Of a stretch of DNA of 64,000 bases, positions 22,401-29,838 are shown one piece after another. The stretch is from Aquiluna sp. GTDB lineage: Bacteria > Actinomycetota > Actinomycetes > Actinomycetales > Microbacteriaceae. Numbering within the stretch: the first letter of the stretch is position 1; the number at the start of each line of letters is the position of its first letter. The stretch is from positions 1 to 64,000 of the forward strand of contig JAQWUU010000053.1 in the NCBI GenBank assembly GCA_029241985.1. Reading direction: 5' to 3'. The translations under genes were made by a program, and so were the position numbers. The notes below the pieces were generated by a model, which made no database searches, was not told the origin of the DNA, and was given only the letters and a program-made list of their open reading frames with translations.

Positions 22401-23029
22401 AGACACCTGAGGGCAGAATTTCTGGAAGCTTGGGTGACTTCAATTACGCAAGTGCATCGAGGTGGATGGTGAATCAGATCGTCTCAGCCAGAAAGCGCAT
22501 GACCGTAGTTTCCTGCTATAACTTCGAAGACTTTGCCGGGGGTAGCCTGCCTGAAAACCAACGGTGGCTGAAGGATTTGATTGCACCTAGCTTCTTGGGA
22601 GACATTTCTGAGGGCGAGGCTGACCCGCTGCTAAAAGACCTCGCGCTAAGGCTTCAGAAGCTCGGGCTAAAGGTGTCCCTGAATTTTGGGGGGCGCGTTT
22701 CTCTCGCCGCATCTTTCGGTACTAAGGCGACTGTTGTTGATCCCGACTGGGCACTTGTCGGTGAAAATTGGGATGAGCGGTTGCGGGTCCGGCCTGGCTT
22801 ACTTCGCGCAATGGGCTGGGGCTACCATCGGGTTCACGCTCTAGAAATATTCTCGCAACCGCAAGAAGTTGCAAATCGAATTGCAATGGCGCTTGGTGTT
22901 GACTTAGTTAGAAAGGCTCAACCGCTGTTTGAAGAAAAAGCCTTCGATGACACGGGCAGGGCTTGGGGGGACGGCGACGATTCCAATGATGATCGCCTGA
23001 GAGATGACAAGCCGCCTCACTGGGGCTAG
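19421..23029 (+). CDS. DUF4011-like / SF1 helicase-like / REase-like large protein, apparently with degenerate catalytic motifs
   Basis: 1202-aa single ORF. P-loop position reads LPGCGYLQT, motif II reads VIVLDASS, C-terminus resembles an REase_MTES_1575/Vsr-like fold. Confidence 0.7.
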   Translation: MQVERNELFELWHRQRNAIGGTNPLVRFEPSSFGQVDLSRSHPGGLAQLASARTSTISNLVRDGVAQSRALTTSRRILNKALHIERNFGLDALFIAGGLVSIGGSKMPILLWRSHLLSKGDDYELRVDPIPRINPALIRTIRVYREDFRVSDLIAVSQGQSDLIPTGVLSLVSELIQSPEVEIEKLLVLGNFVPELTLSQLEEPSSQSDVLMQLTGKKSFEPIDFTVREATLVLNADVDQQRVIGKALAGNSFAVETLPGCGYLQTLVNLLANLSLAGKRTLILAPRQQTLDEVAERLSHSKLAGLAVRESNTWSDVVAAISRNEKAAPADLASAQELASKREGEVEKYFDVIVHQNPNLGVSVIEALEELATLASLPAAPVNNARIAADLLPTIRVKAKDLIQRAHEAGLFANSPADGPWFQAKFESEAEINRAVAAARSIAGEEFRMLRYQINLYLTDLNLSVCINVEDWANRLNLLMGLRETLDKFKPAIFDRPLTELIAASAPRGDRGDLSGAQRRRFRKLAKSYLRPGATVANLHQALVRAEEQRSSWQYLNLSQAPPTVPLGLSDVEAKFQKIYSVLEILQRHLNPDPDLMLLTRLKFDDLGTMLEDLATKTHSLDRYMERLPIAQELVSQGLGAFAKEASKTRPGFEQLQREFDLTWWQSALEAIIQSDSRVLDFTADTISELERDFEQAHEALITEGLSHVRATLGHAWKEAIAKHPAEADALRRQLRTKQLELASAAKVGGVLYKTLVPAVLASPYVLSDLSSQEDFDLVIVLDASSTGVAETQAGLSMANQLIAFGDPVIATPENFDTVARANPVHIEGDRQSIFDLVAETFGTLAISRNYRVEGQVLGKYLNDNFYDGRLVIEPSAAQLFGAHNFEQIEVTEGNIASSTIEGATESLEAEVTRVANLVLNHARWSPDESLMVVTASRVHAERVSQAVQLEVAGQPHLAEFFDAHGREQFECVSMSELTHRLADRVIFSVGFGKTPEGRISGSLGDFNYASASRWMVNQIVSARKRMTVVSCYNFEDFAGGSLPENQRWLKDLIAPSFLGDISEGEADPLLKDLALRLQKLGLKVSLNFGGRVSLAASFGTKATVVDPDWALVGENWDERLRVRPGLLRAMGWGYHRVHALEIFSQPQEVANRIAMALGVDLVRKAQPLFEEKAFDDTGRAWGDGDDSNDDRLRDDKPPHWG

Positions 23030-23226
23030 TCGGACTCATTTGATCGGGCTGGCAAGGAATCGTTCTTATAGAACCCTGAACCCTTAAAGCTCACTCCTGG
23101 ATTGCCAAACTGCTTACGAAGTTCCTTTTTGCACATGGGGCACTCCGACATGGCTTCTTCAGAAAAAGTCTGGTGAATGTCAAAAGTGTGCCCGCAGGAA
23201 TTGCAGACGTATGTGTAAGTGGGCAT
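23026..23226 (-). CDS. FmdB-family zinc ribbon protein
   Basis: MPTYTYVCNSCGHTFDIHQ...CPMCKKELRKQFGNPGVSFKGSGFYKND. Confidence 0.93.
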   Translation of the reverse strand: MPTYTYVCNSCGHTFDIHQTFSEEAMSECPMCKKELRKQFGNPGVSFKGSGFYKNDSLPARSNESD

Positions 23227-23244
23227 TAATCCTCCACCTAGAGT

Positions 23245-23775
23245 CTAACGAGCCGAAACCCTCAGGACTCTGGTGGGTGTCACTATCCCGCTGACTTTCT
23301 TGTCGTGTGCTTGATGGGGAACCTGCAGAACAAGCTCGGAATCAAAAACTACCGCGTAGAGGTTCTCGTGCTCAATTCTTTCCAAGGCACGATCGTAAAA
23401 CCCCCTACCTTTTCCGACTCGGTGGCCCTCCATGTCCACCGCGAGCGCCGGTATCAAAATCAAGTCGATCTCGGCAAGCTCTAAATGTGGGCCGGTTGGC
23501 TCTTGGATGCCAAAACTTCCAGTGACCAAGGGGGTTTTTGCAAAGGTCAAGTTTTCGCCCGTAACCAATGGGTAGTAGACGGCAAAACTTGATTCTGCCC
23601 AAGAGTTGAATTCACTCACATCGGGTTCGGATTCAAGTGGTTGGTAGCTGGCAATGCTCATCGCACCAGTTGCTTCGACCACGCTTTTCAGTTGCCCTAA
23701 CAGGCCAGCAGAAGACTGGGGTCTATTGGCACTGTGCTCCCGCCTCAGTGACCACTTGGCGTTTGGTTGTTCCAT
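23245..23775 (-). CDS. 5-formyltetrahydrofolate cyclo-ligase
   Basis: LILIPALAVDMEGHRVGKGRGFYDRAL and N-terminal KWSLRREH. Confidence 0.88.
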   Translation of the reverse strand: MEQPNAKWSLRREHSANRPQSSAGLLGQLKSVVEATGAMSIASYQPLESEPDVSEFNSWAESSFAVYYPLVTGENLTFAKTPLVTGSFGIQEPTGPHLELAEIDLILIPALAVDMEGHRVGKGRGFYDRALERIEHENLYAVVFDSELVLQVPHQAHDKKVSGIVTPTRVLRVSAR

Positions 23776-23805
23776 AGCGGTAATCTTGCCAGCGTGCAGA
23801 GATTT

Positions 23806-24381
23806 ATGCCATTGACTCATGGAGACATCACGCTTCGAGAATTATCAAAGCGTGACAACACCGTGCTCCGGAGATTGCTGATCGAAGATCGCGATTGGCT
23901 GGTGCCCTGGGAGGCAACCACCCCGGGTATTCGGTATCCACTTGATGTCAAGGGGATGGTTCGCTCACTGATTCAGCAAGCTCGCGCTGGTTCTGGCCTG
24001 GCTCTGGTAATCGAGTATCAAGGACAAGTAGTCGGACAGCTCAATGTGGCCAATATTCTTTACGGTTCAGTTTGCTCGGGAACAGTCGGCTATTGGATAG
24101 CTAAGCAAGCTGCGGGAAAGTCTATTGTTCCGATTTCGGTTGCCATGACGATTGATCACTTATTCGATCAGGGTGGTCTGCACCGTGTCGAAATCGATAT
24201 CCGGCCAGAAAACGAAGCATCTTTGCGGGTGGTTCAAAAGCTTGGACTCCGACAAGAAGGCAAAAAGGAGCGGTTTATTCACATAAACGGTGCCTGGAGA
24301 GATCACTTAGTCTTCGCCGTAACTCGAGAAGAAATGACCGGCTCAATGCTGTCAAGAGTGCAAAACGCGGGCAAGCTGTAG
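23806..24381 (+). CDS. GNAT N-acetyltransferase (RimJ-like)
   Basis: GTVGYWIAKQAAGKSIVPISVAMTIDHLFDQGGLHRVEIDIRPENEASLRVVQKLGLRQEG. Confidence 0.88.
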   Translation: MPLTHGDITLRELSKRDNTVLRRLLIEDRDWLVPWEATTPGIRYPLDVKGMVRSLIQQARAGSGLALVIEYQGQVVGQLNVANILYGSVCSGTVGYWIAKQAAGKSIVPISVAMTIDHLFDQGGLHRVEIDIRPENEASLRVVQKLGLRQEGKKERFIHINGAWRDHLVFAVTREEMTGSMLSRVQNAGKL

Positions 24382-24414
24382 CCCATTTTGGCGCGCTAGC
24401 TATATCTTTTAGCT

Positions 24415-25011
24415 ATGGGAAATTCAGTCGGGCTTGGCGGCGTAACTCTAGTTATAGCCGCAATCGTCTGGCTTCTTATTTTTGTGCCCGGATACGCCAG
24501 ACGTTCCCAAATAAAAGAGACATCAAAACTTGTTGCGTCTAGCCGCAGGGCTGAAAAGAAACTTCTTCCCCAAACAAATGACGAGAAGCTCAGGCGATTG
24601 ATGGCCACTCAGCGCACGTTTTCAATTGTCTTTGCCCTTACCGGGCTGGCTGCTATCGCCAGCGCCGCTGCGGCCATGGCTCAGAATTCCTGGTGGTTTG
24701 TCTTCGCAATCGCCTCCTTAGTTAGCGTTGCATCATTGCTGATCCAGCGAGCAGCTGGCAAACAGGCCGCCACCACGGCTGGGAAAATTTTCCAAGGTCG
24801 CCAACACGTTAGAACCCGAGCAGCAAAAAACCAGGCCACCAGCGCAAAGAGCCGTGAGTGGACCCCTAACCCCATGCCCGCTCCAATTTCTCAGAACTTT
24901 GCCGGCGAGTTGATAGTGCCCAGCGCAGAAGTGATTTCAATCACAACACCTAGGCCAGCACTGGCAAAGCAAGAGATTGATAAAATTTTGGCTCGTCGCA
25001 GAGCAATCTAG
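24415..25011 (+). CDS. Hypothetical membrane protein
   Basis: 198-aa ORF with N-terminal and internal TM segments. Confidence 0.7.
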   Translation: MGNSVGLGGVTLVIAAIVWLLIFVPGYARRSQIKETSKLVASSRRAEKKLLPQTNDEKLRRLMATQRTFSIVFALTGLAAIASAAAAMAQNSWWFVFAIASLVSVASLLIQRAAGKQAATTAGKIFQGRQHVRTRAAKNQATSAKSREWTPNPMPAPISQNFAGELIVPSAEVISITTPRPALAKQEIDKILARRRAI

Positions 25012-25062
25012 GAATCTACCCCTAAGCTTTTCATCACCCACCAATCACAAACGGAGACCCAA

Positions 25063-25566
25063 ATGAGCCTGCTCGACTCAGTAAAAAACTTTTTTTCTCG
25101 CACCGGCAAGGCCGTATCCAAGTCCGCCGCTTCTGTAGCGGCCGAGGCTAAGGATGCCGCTCACGACGTAGCTGCGGAAGCAATTGCTGGAGTCGAAAAG
25201 GCTGCAACCAAGGTCGCATCGTCTGCCTCTGCAGCCAAAAAAGCGCCAATTAAGACTTCAGCGACAAAGCCTGCTGCTAAGGCTGCAACAGCAGCCACCA
25301 AGAAGCCGGTAGCGAAAAAGACACCGGCAAAGTCCACCGCCAAGAAGGTGCCTGCTAAACCAGCCGTGAAACCAGTAGCCAAGAAGGCGCCGGCAAAGCC
25401 AGCAGCAGCTGCTTCCAAAAAGCCTGCTGCGAAGGCGACCCCCTCGTCCAAGAAACCAGTTGCAAAACCGGTGGCCAAAAAGGCACCGTCAAGTGCAGCG
25501 ACTGTTGCCAAAAAGACGGCCCCAAAGGCGCCCGCAGCGAAGAAGCCAGCGGCAAAAGCTAAGTAG
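25063..25566 (+). CDS. Lys/Ala/Pro-rich histone H1-like protein
   Basis: N-terminal amphipathic part followed by many AKKAPAKPA-like repeats; ATG with ggagaccca upstream. Confidence 0.75.
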   Translation: MSLLDSVKNFFSRTGKAVSKSAASVAAEAKDAAHDVAAEAIAGVEKAATKVASSASAAKKAPIKTSATKPAAKAATAATKKPVAKKTPAKSTAKKVPAKPAVKPVAKKAPAKPAAAASKKPAAKATPSSKKPVAKPVAKKAPSSAATVAKKTAPKAPAAKKPAAKAK

Positions 25567-25569
25567 TAC

Positions 25570-26457
25570 TTAGCCGACCACGTACTCCACGGCCTCAGAC
25601 AGCGTTGGATGTTTGAACGCAAAGCCTGTATCGATAAGTTTTTGAGCACTCATGTTCTGAGAACACAGCAAGAGTTCATCGGCAGCAACCCCCACCAGCA
25701 GTCGCATTGCCCAGGCTGGAACCATTAGCAGCGTGGGGCGCTTTAGGGCCTTGCCAAGCGCTTTCACAATCTGTGCACAAGTGGCAGGTTCTGGCGCAGT
25801 CAGGTTATAGGCGCCGGACACCCGTTCGTTATCGATCAGGTGGATTATCGCCCGAGCCTCGTCTTCTAGGCTGATCCAGGCCCACCACTGCTTGCCATTG
25901 CCAAGCGGGCCTCCGATCCCTGCCTTGATTAATGGCAGTAGTCGCCCAAGTGCCCCAAGTTTTTTGCTCATGACCATCGTTGTCCTGGCGTAAACAACGC
26001 GGGTGTTGGCCTTGCTAGCCTCCGCTTCCCACTGGGATGCCAGGTCAGCCAGGAAGCCAGTTCCCCTTCCTGAATCCTCATCAAGAATTTCGTCCCCACG
26101 ATTTCCATAAATTCCGGAGGCTGAGCCACTTACTAGAACCTTGGGTTGGTTTTTCGCTTTATTGATTGCGTCCACCAAAGCCCTGGTTGTGTCTAAGCGT
26201 GAGGAGATTATTGTCTTCATGTAGTTCTTGGTCCACGGGATTCGTCCAGTGGTAGCGCCACCCAAGTTGACGACGGCGTCTATGGATTCCATGACGGATG
26301 CTTCCAGCGGTTCTACTCCGGGATTCCAGGACACTTCGTCATCGCCCGTTTTTGCTCTTCTGACCAGAGCAACTGGTTCATGTCCAAGCTCTCGGAGTTG
26401 TTTTGCAAGTTCGGTTCCGACCAAGCCTGAATAACCAGAAATTAATACCCGCATCAA
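25570..26457 (-). CDS. TIGR01777-type NAD-dependent epimerase/oxidoreductase
   Basis: MRVLISGYSGLVGTELAKQLRELGHEPVALVRR; SGSASGIYGNRGDEILDE. Confidence 0.9.
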   Translation of the reverse strand: MMRVLISGYSGLVGTELAKQLRELGHEPVALVRRAKTGDDEVSWNPGVEPLEASVMESIDAVVNLGGATTGRIPWTKNYMKTIISSRLDTTRALVDAINKAKNQPKVLVSGSASGIYGNRGDEILDEDSGRGTGFLADLASQWEAEASKANTRVVYARTTMVMSKKLGALGRLLPLIKAGIGGPLGNGKQWWAWISLEDEARAIIHLIDNERVSGAYNLTAPEPATCAQIVKALGKALKRPTLLMVPAWAMRLLVGVAADELLLCSQNMSAQKLIDTGFAFKHPTLSEAVEYVVG

Positions 26458-26534
26458 TAGCCTTCCGCTTGTGGCAAGATTACCTACAATTAGCCAGGTT
26501 TGTTTATTCCTGCTGCGACTAGGTAAAGAAGATT

Positions 26535-27524
26535 ATGCAAGTTGATGTTTTGGTATGGCTGATTACGATCGGTGCTTTTTCCGCCGTAATAATCGGTGAC
26601 TTGGTCTACCAAGTCAGACACCCGCACGAACCTGGCTTTCGTGAGTCGGCAATTCAAAGCGTGATCTATATTTCGCTAGCGCTGCTATTCACGCTTGTTA
26701 TCTCTGTAGTTTGGCCAGGTCAATATGCTGGCGAATACCTTGGCGGATTCATTACGGAGAAGGCTCTATCGGTCGACAATTTATTTGTCTTCCTAGTTAT
26801 TTTTACTCAATTTAAGGTTCCAAGAAGGCTGCAGTCAGAAGCATTGCTTATTGGAATTGTGATTGCACTTATTTTGCGCGGGATATTTATTGCAGCTGGA
26901 GCAGCCTTCATTGAAAACTTCAGCTGGGCGTTTTATGCATTCGGCGCTTTCCTGATTTTCACGGCCGTCAAGCTGATAAAAGACACCCGACATGACCTGG
27001 TCGACGATGACGTCGACGAGTTCCACGGGGGGCGTTTCTTGACTTGGGTTCAAAAAAGGCTTCCCTCAACCAGTGAATATCACGGCACCAAGCTTGTAAT
27101 TATTGAAAATGGCAAGCGACTGATTACTCCTCTCTTGCTGGTGATGATTGCCATCGGGTTCACTGACCTTCTTTTTGCGCTCGATAGCATTCCGGCTGTC
27201 TATGGGCTCACAAACGAGCCTTACATAGTTTTTGTGGCCAATGCTTTTGCGCTGCTTGGGCTGAGGCAGCTTTACTTCCTATTGAGCGGCTTGATGCAGC
27301 GACTGCGCTATTTGGGATTTGGCTTGAGTCTTATCCTGGGCTGGATTGGAATAAAGCTTGTAATTCACGCTCTGCATAAGAATGAACTTCCATTTATCAA
27401 TGGCGGTGAAGCCATCAAGATAATTCCTGAGATCTCAACAGGGTTGTCTCTGATAGTTATTCTCGTCACTCTTGTTGTCACGACAGTCTGGTCGCTGCTC
27501 GCAACTAGAAGTAAAGCGAGCTAA
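26535..27524 (+). CDS. TerC family membrane protein
   Basis: GGFITEKALSVDNLFVFLVIF and FTDLLFALDSIPAVYGLTNEPYIVFVANAFALLGLRQLYFLL. Confidence 0.94.
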   Translation: MQVDVLVWLITIGAFSAVIIGDLVYQVRHPHEPGFRESAIQSVIYISLALLFTLVISVVWPGQYAGEYLGGFITEKALSVDNLFVFLVIFTQFKVPRRLQSEALLIGIVIALILRGIFIAAGAAFIENFSWAFYAFGAFLIFTAVKLIKDTRHDLVDDDVDEFHGGRFLTWVQKRLPSTSEYHGTKLVIIENGKRLITPLLLVMIAIGFTDLLFALDSIPAVYGLTNEPYIVFVANAFALLGLRQLYFLLSGLMQRLRYLGFGLSLILGWIGIKLVIHALHKNELPFINGGEAIKIIPEISTGLSLIVILVTLVVTTVWSLLATRSKAS

Positions 27525-27531
27525 CAGGACA

Positions 27532-28986
27532 TTAGACCCAGAAGGGGAAGAGCATCTGCATTTGCCAAATTAGATGCGGAACTGGAACTGCCAGCCAGAT
27601 TGACATGAAGTAAAGGGCTGTTACCACAGTCAAAAAAATCAAAACGCCAATTACACCGTTACGGCTCGGGTTTGATCGGGTGATGCCATGCCTCCAATAT
27701 TGATGGAGTCCGAAGGTGAGTGCCAAAACCAGAAAAGGCGCATAGGCAACCGCATAAAACTGGAACGTAGTTCGTTCTAGAAAAAAGACCCAAGGCAGCC
27801 AACCAGCCAGGAAGCCAACCAAAATGGCGAATGAACTGGGTTCAAACTTTTTTAAGTTCCGGCCAATGATCCAGATGATTGCAAGGAGCCCACCAAGCCA
27901 GAGGACCAGGTTCGGAATAGCCGTCAGCGCGACGGTGCACTTATCGAGCAGCCCACAATTATCGACACTTTCATATTTTTCAAAGAAAAATGCCGTAGGG
28001 CGAAGGCTCAGCAACCACTCGAATGCATTTGCTTGGTAAGGGTGGTCACTCGCCAGCCCAGTGTGGAATGTGAAGGCATTCAAGTGGTAGCGCCAAAGCG
28101 ACTCGACCCAAGTTCCCGCCGCCGTTCTGCCCCAGCCATCGGACCCTAGAATCCAACCGAGCCAGGTCACCAAGTAGGCAAAGAGTGCTGGGATTAAGAG
28201 GGTCGCCGCGTTTAAGAATCCTTGGCCAACAGCCAGCAGCCTTGGAAGTCCCAATCTGCCACGTTGCCAGAAATCAACGACAAATGTGTAGAGCCCGAAT
28301 CCGGCCAGGAAATAAAGTCCAGACCACTTCACGCTCGTCGCCAAACCGAGGGAAACCCCGGCCGCTAGCAGCCAAGGCCTCAGTACTAAAGCGTTTGATC
28401 TTGTAAAACGAAGCCTTTGCCACCACCTTTCTCCGTCGATCACAATGAAGTAAAAGCCGAGCAAGACAAAAAAGGCCAAAATGCCATCCAGAATGGCAGT
28501 TCTCGACAGCGTGATTGACAGTCCTTCCAGCGCCATAAAGAATCCAGCAACAGCAGCGAAAAAATTTGATCCGATCAGTTTTCTTGCTATCAAGATGACC
28601 AATGGAACCATCAGGGTACCCAGCAGGGCTGTTGAAAATCTCCAGCCAAATGAGGAGTCAGCGCCAAAAAGCTGCATCCCAAGCCAAATCACCCACTTCC
28701 CGAATGGAGGGTGAACCACATAGGCGGCCGCGTCTAGAAAGCCCGAAAGGTCTCCGGATTCAAATGCCGGGTTGGCATCCTTTGGCCACTGTCTTTCGGA
28801 TCCAAATAGCCCAAGTGTGAAGGCATCTTTGACGTAGTAGGTTTCATCGAAAACCAGCACTTTGGGATTGGCTAGGTTGGCAAACCGAATCAGGGCAGCC
28901 ATAAGTGTGATTACTAACGTGGACACCCATCCAAATCGATGGTGTGAAGACCACCTGGTCATTAGCTTGGCTGCTGCTGTTATCAC
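27532..28986 (-). CDS. Dolichyl-phosphate-mannose/protein mannosyltransferase (PMT family)
   Basis: FDETYYVKDAFTLG, HPPFGKWVIWLGMQLFG, many TM segments. Confidence 0.9.
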   Translation of the reverse strand: MITAAAKLMTRWSSHHRFGWVSTLVITLMAALIRFANLANPKVLVFDETYYVKDAFTLGLFGSERQWPKDANPAFESGDLSGFLDAAAYVVHPPFGKWVIWLGMQLFGADSSFGWRFSTALLGTLMVPLVILIARKLIGSNFFAAVAGFFMALEGLSITLSRTAILDGILAFFVLLGFYFIVIDGERWWQRLRFTRSNALVLRPWLLAAGVSLGLATSVKWSGLYFLAGFGLYTFVVDFWQRGRLGLPRLLAVGQGFLNAATLLIPALFAYLVTWLGWILGSDGWGRTAAGTWVESLWRYHLNAFTFHTGLASDHPYQANAFEWLLSLRPTAFFFEKYESVDNCGLLDKCTVALTAIPNLVLWLGGLLAIIWIIGRNLKKFEPSSFAILVGFLAGWLPWVFFLERTTFQFYAVAYAPFLVLALTFGLHQYWRHGITRSNPSRNGVIGVLIFLTVVTALYFMSIWLAVPVPHLIWQMQMLFPFWV

Positions 28987-29009
28987 GGTTAGATGCTAGT
29001 TTGCTTATC

Positions 29010-29828
29010 GTGTTGATTCTTGCGGCCACTCCAATTGGAAATCTTTCAGATGCTTCCAAGCGTCTCGAGCAAACCCTGATAAACGCATCAACTGTTGCCG
29101 CCGAAGACACTAGGGAACTCAAAAAGCTCTGCCGAGGTCTTGGCATTGACTTGACCGCAAAGCTCATCAGCCTTCACGACCACAACGAGCGCGATCGCAT
29201 TGCGGAGCTAGTGGCCTTAGCTCAGACCGAGGATTTGGTTTTAGTCAGTGACGCTGGCATGCCAACTATCTCAGACCCGGGATTCTTGCTGGTTAGAGCA
29301 TGTGCTGAGGCGGGAGTGGAGGTGCAGGTTGTGCCCGGTCCCTCAGCTGTAGTCTCGGCTCTAGCCGTATCTGGGTTGCCAACTGACCGTTTTAGCTTTG
29401 AAGGCTTTTTGCCTCGAAAATCAGGCGAGCGGGTAAGGGTTTTTGAATCTCTGGTGACTGAAAAGCGCACCATGGTTTTCTTTGAGGCGCCTCACCGGAT
29501 AAAGGACAGTCTCGAGGATGCAAGCAAGGTTTTCGGTCCAAAGCGCTTAGCTAGCGTCTCCAGAGAGTTGACTAAAAAGTTTGAAGAGACCCGACGTGGC
29601 TCGCTGCCGGAATTAGCAGTTTGGGCCGACACTGGGCCCAAGGGCGAGATGGTGTTGGTAATTTCTGGTGCAAGCGATATGGAGCTGGACTATCAGAGCC
29701 TGGGGCTCGAAGCGCTAGCTTTAGCTGCCTCTGGAATTGGGCTAAAGCAGGCCAGCGCCGAGGTCGCCGATAAGTACGCGGCATCAAAGTCGGTAATCTA
29801 CCAGCACGCACTGCAGTCGAAAGCCTAA
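29010..29828 (+). CDS. rsmI: 16S rRNA (cytidine(1402)-2'-O)-methyltransferase
   Basis: LILAATPIGNLSDAS, EDTRELKKLCRGLGI, VSDAGMPTISDPG; GTG start chosen. Confidence 0.93.
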   Translation: MLILAATPIGNLSDASKRLEQTLINASTVAAEDTRELKKLCRGLGIDLTAKLISLHDHNERDRIAELVALAQTEDLVLVSDAGMPTISDPGFLLVRACAEAGVEVQVVPGPSAVVSALAVSGLPTDRFSFEGFLPRKSGERVRVFESLVTEKRTMVFFEAPHRIKDSLEDASKVFGPKRLASVSRELTKKFEETRRGSLPELAVWADTGPKGEMVLVISGASDMELDYQSLGLEALALAASGIGLKQASAEVADKYAASKSVIYQHALQSKA

Positions 29829-29838
29829 GATATCTCAG

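Noticed and set aside
25250-25560. Possible CRISPR or tandem DNA repeat
   Set aside because: Repeats are imperfect, codon-phased and explained by the AKKAPAKPA protein repeats; no spacers.
25161-25649. 162-aa hydrophobic minus-strand ORF
   Set aside because: Mirror image of the Lys/Ala/Pro repeats in the H1-like gene; pseudo-repeats FLATGF arise from the complement.
26458-26535. Mn2+ (yybP-ykoY) riboswitch upstream of the TerC gene
   Set aside because: The intergenic region is only about 77 bp and I could not find the conserved riboswitch core.
29829-29838. T-box or SAM riboswitch for metG
   Set aside because: Only about 10 bp separate rsmI and metG; no room for a leader.
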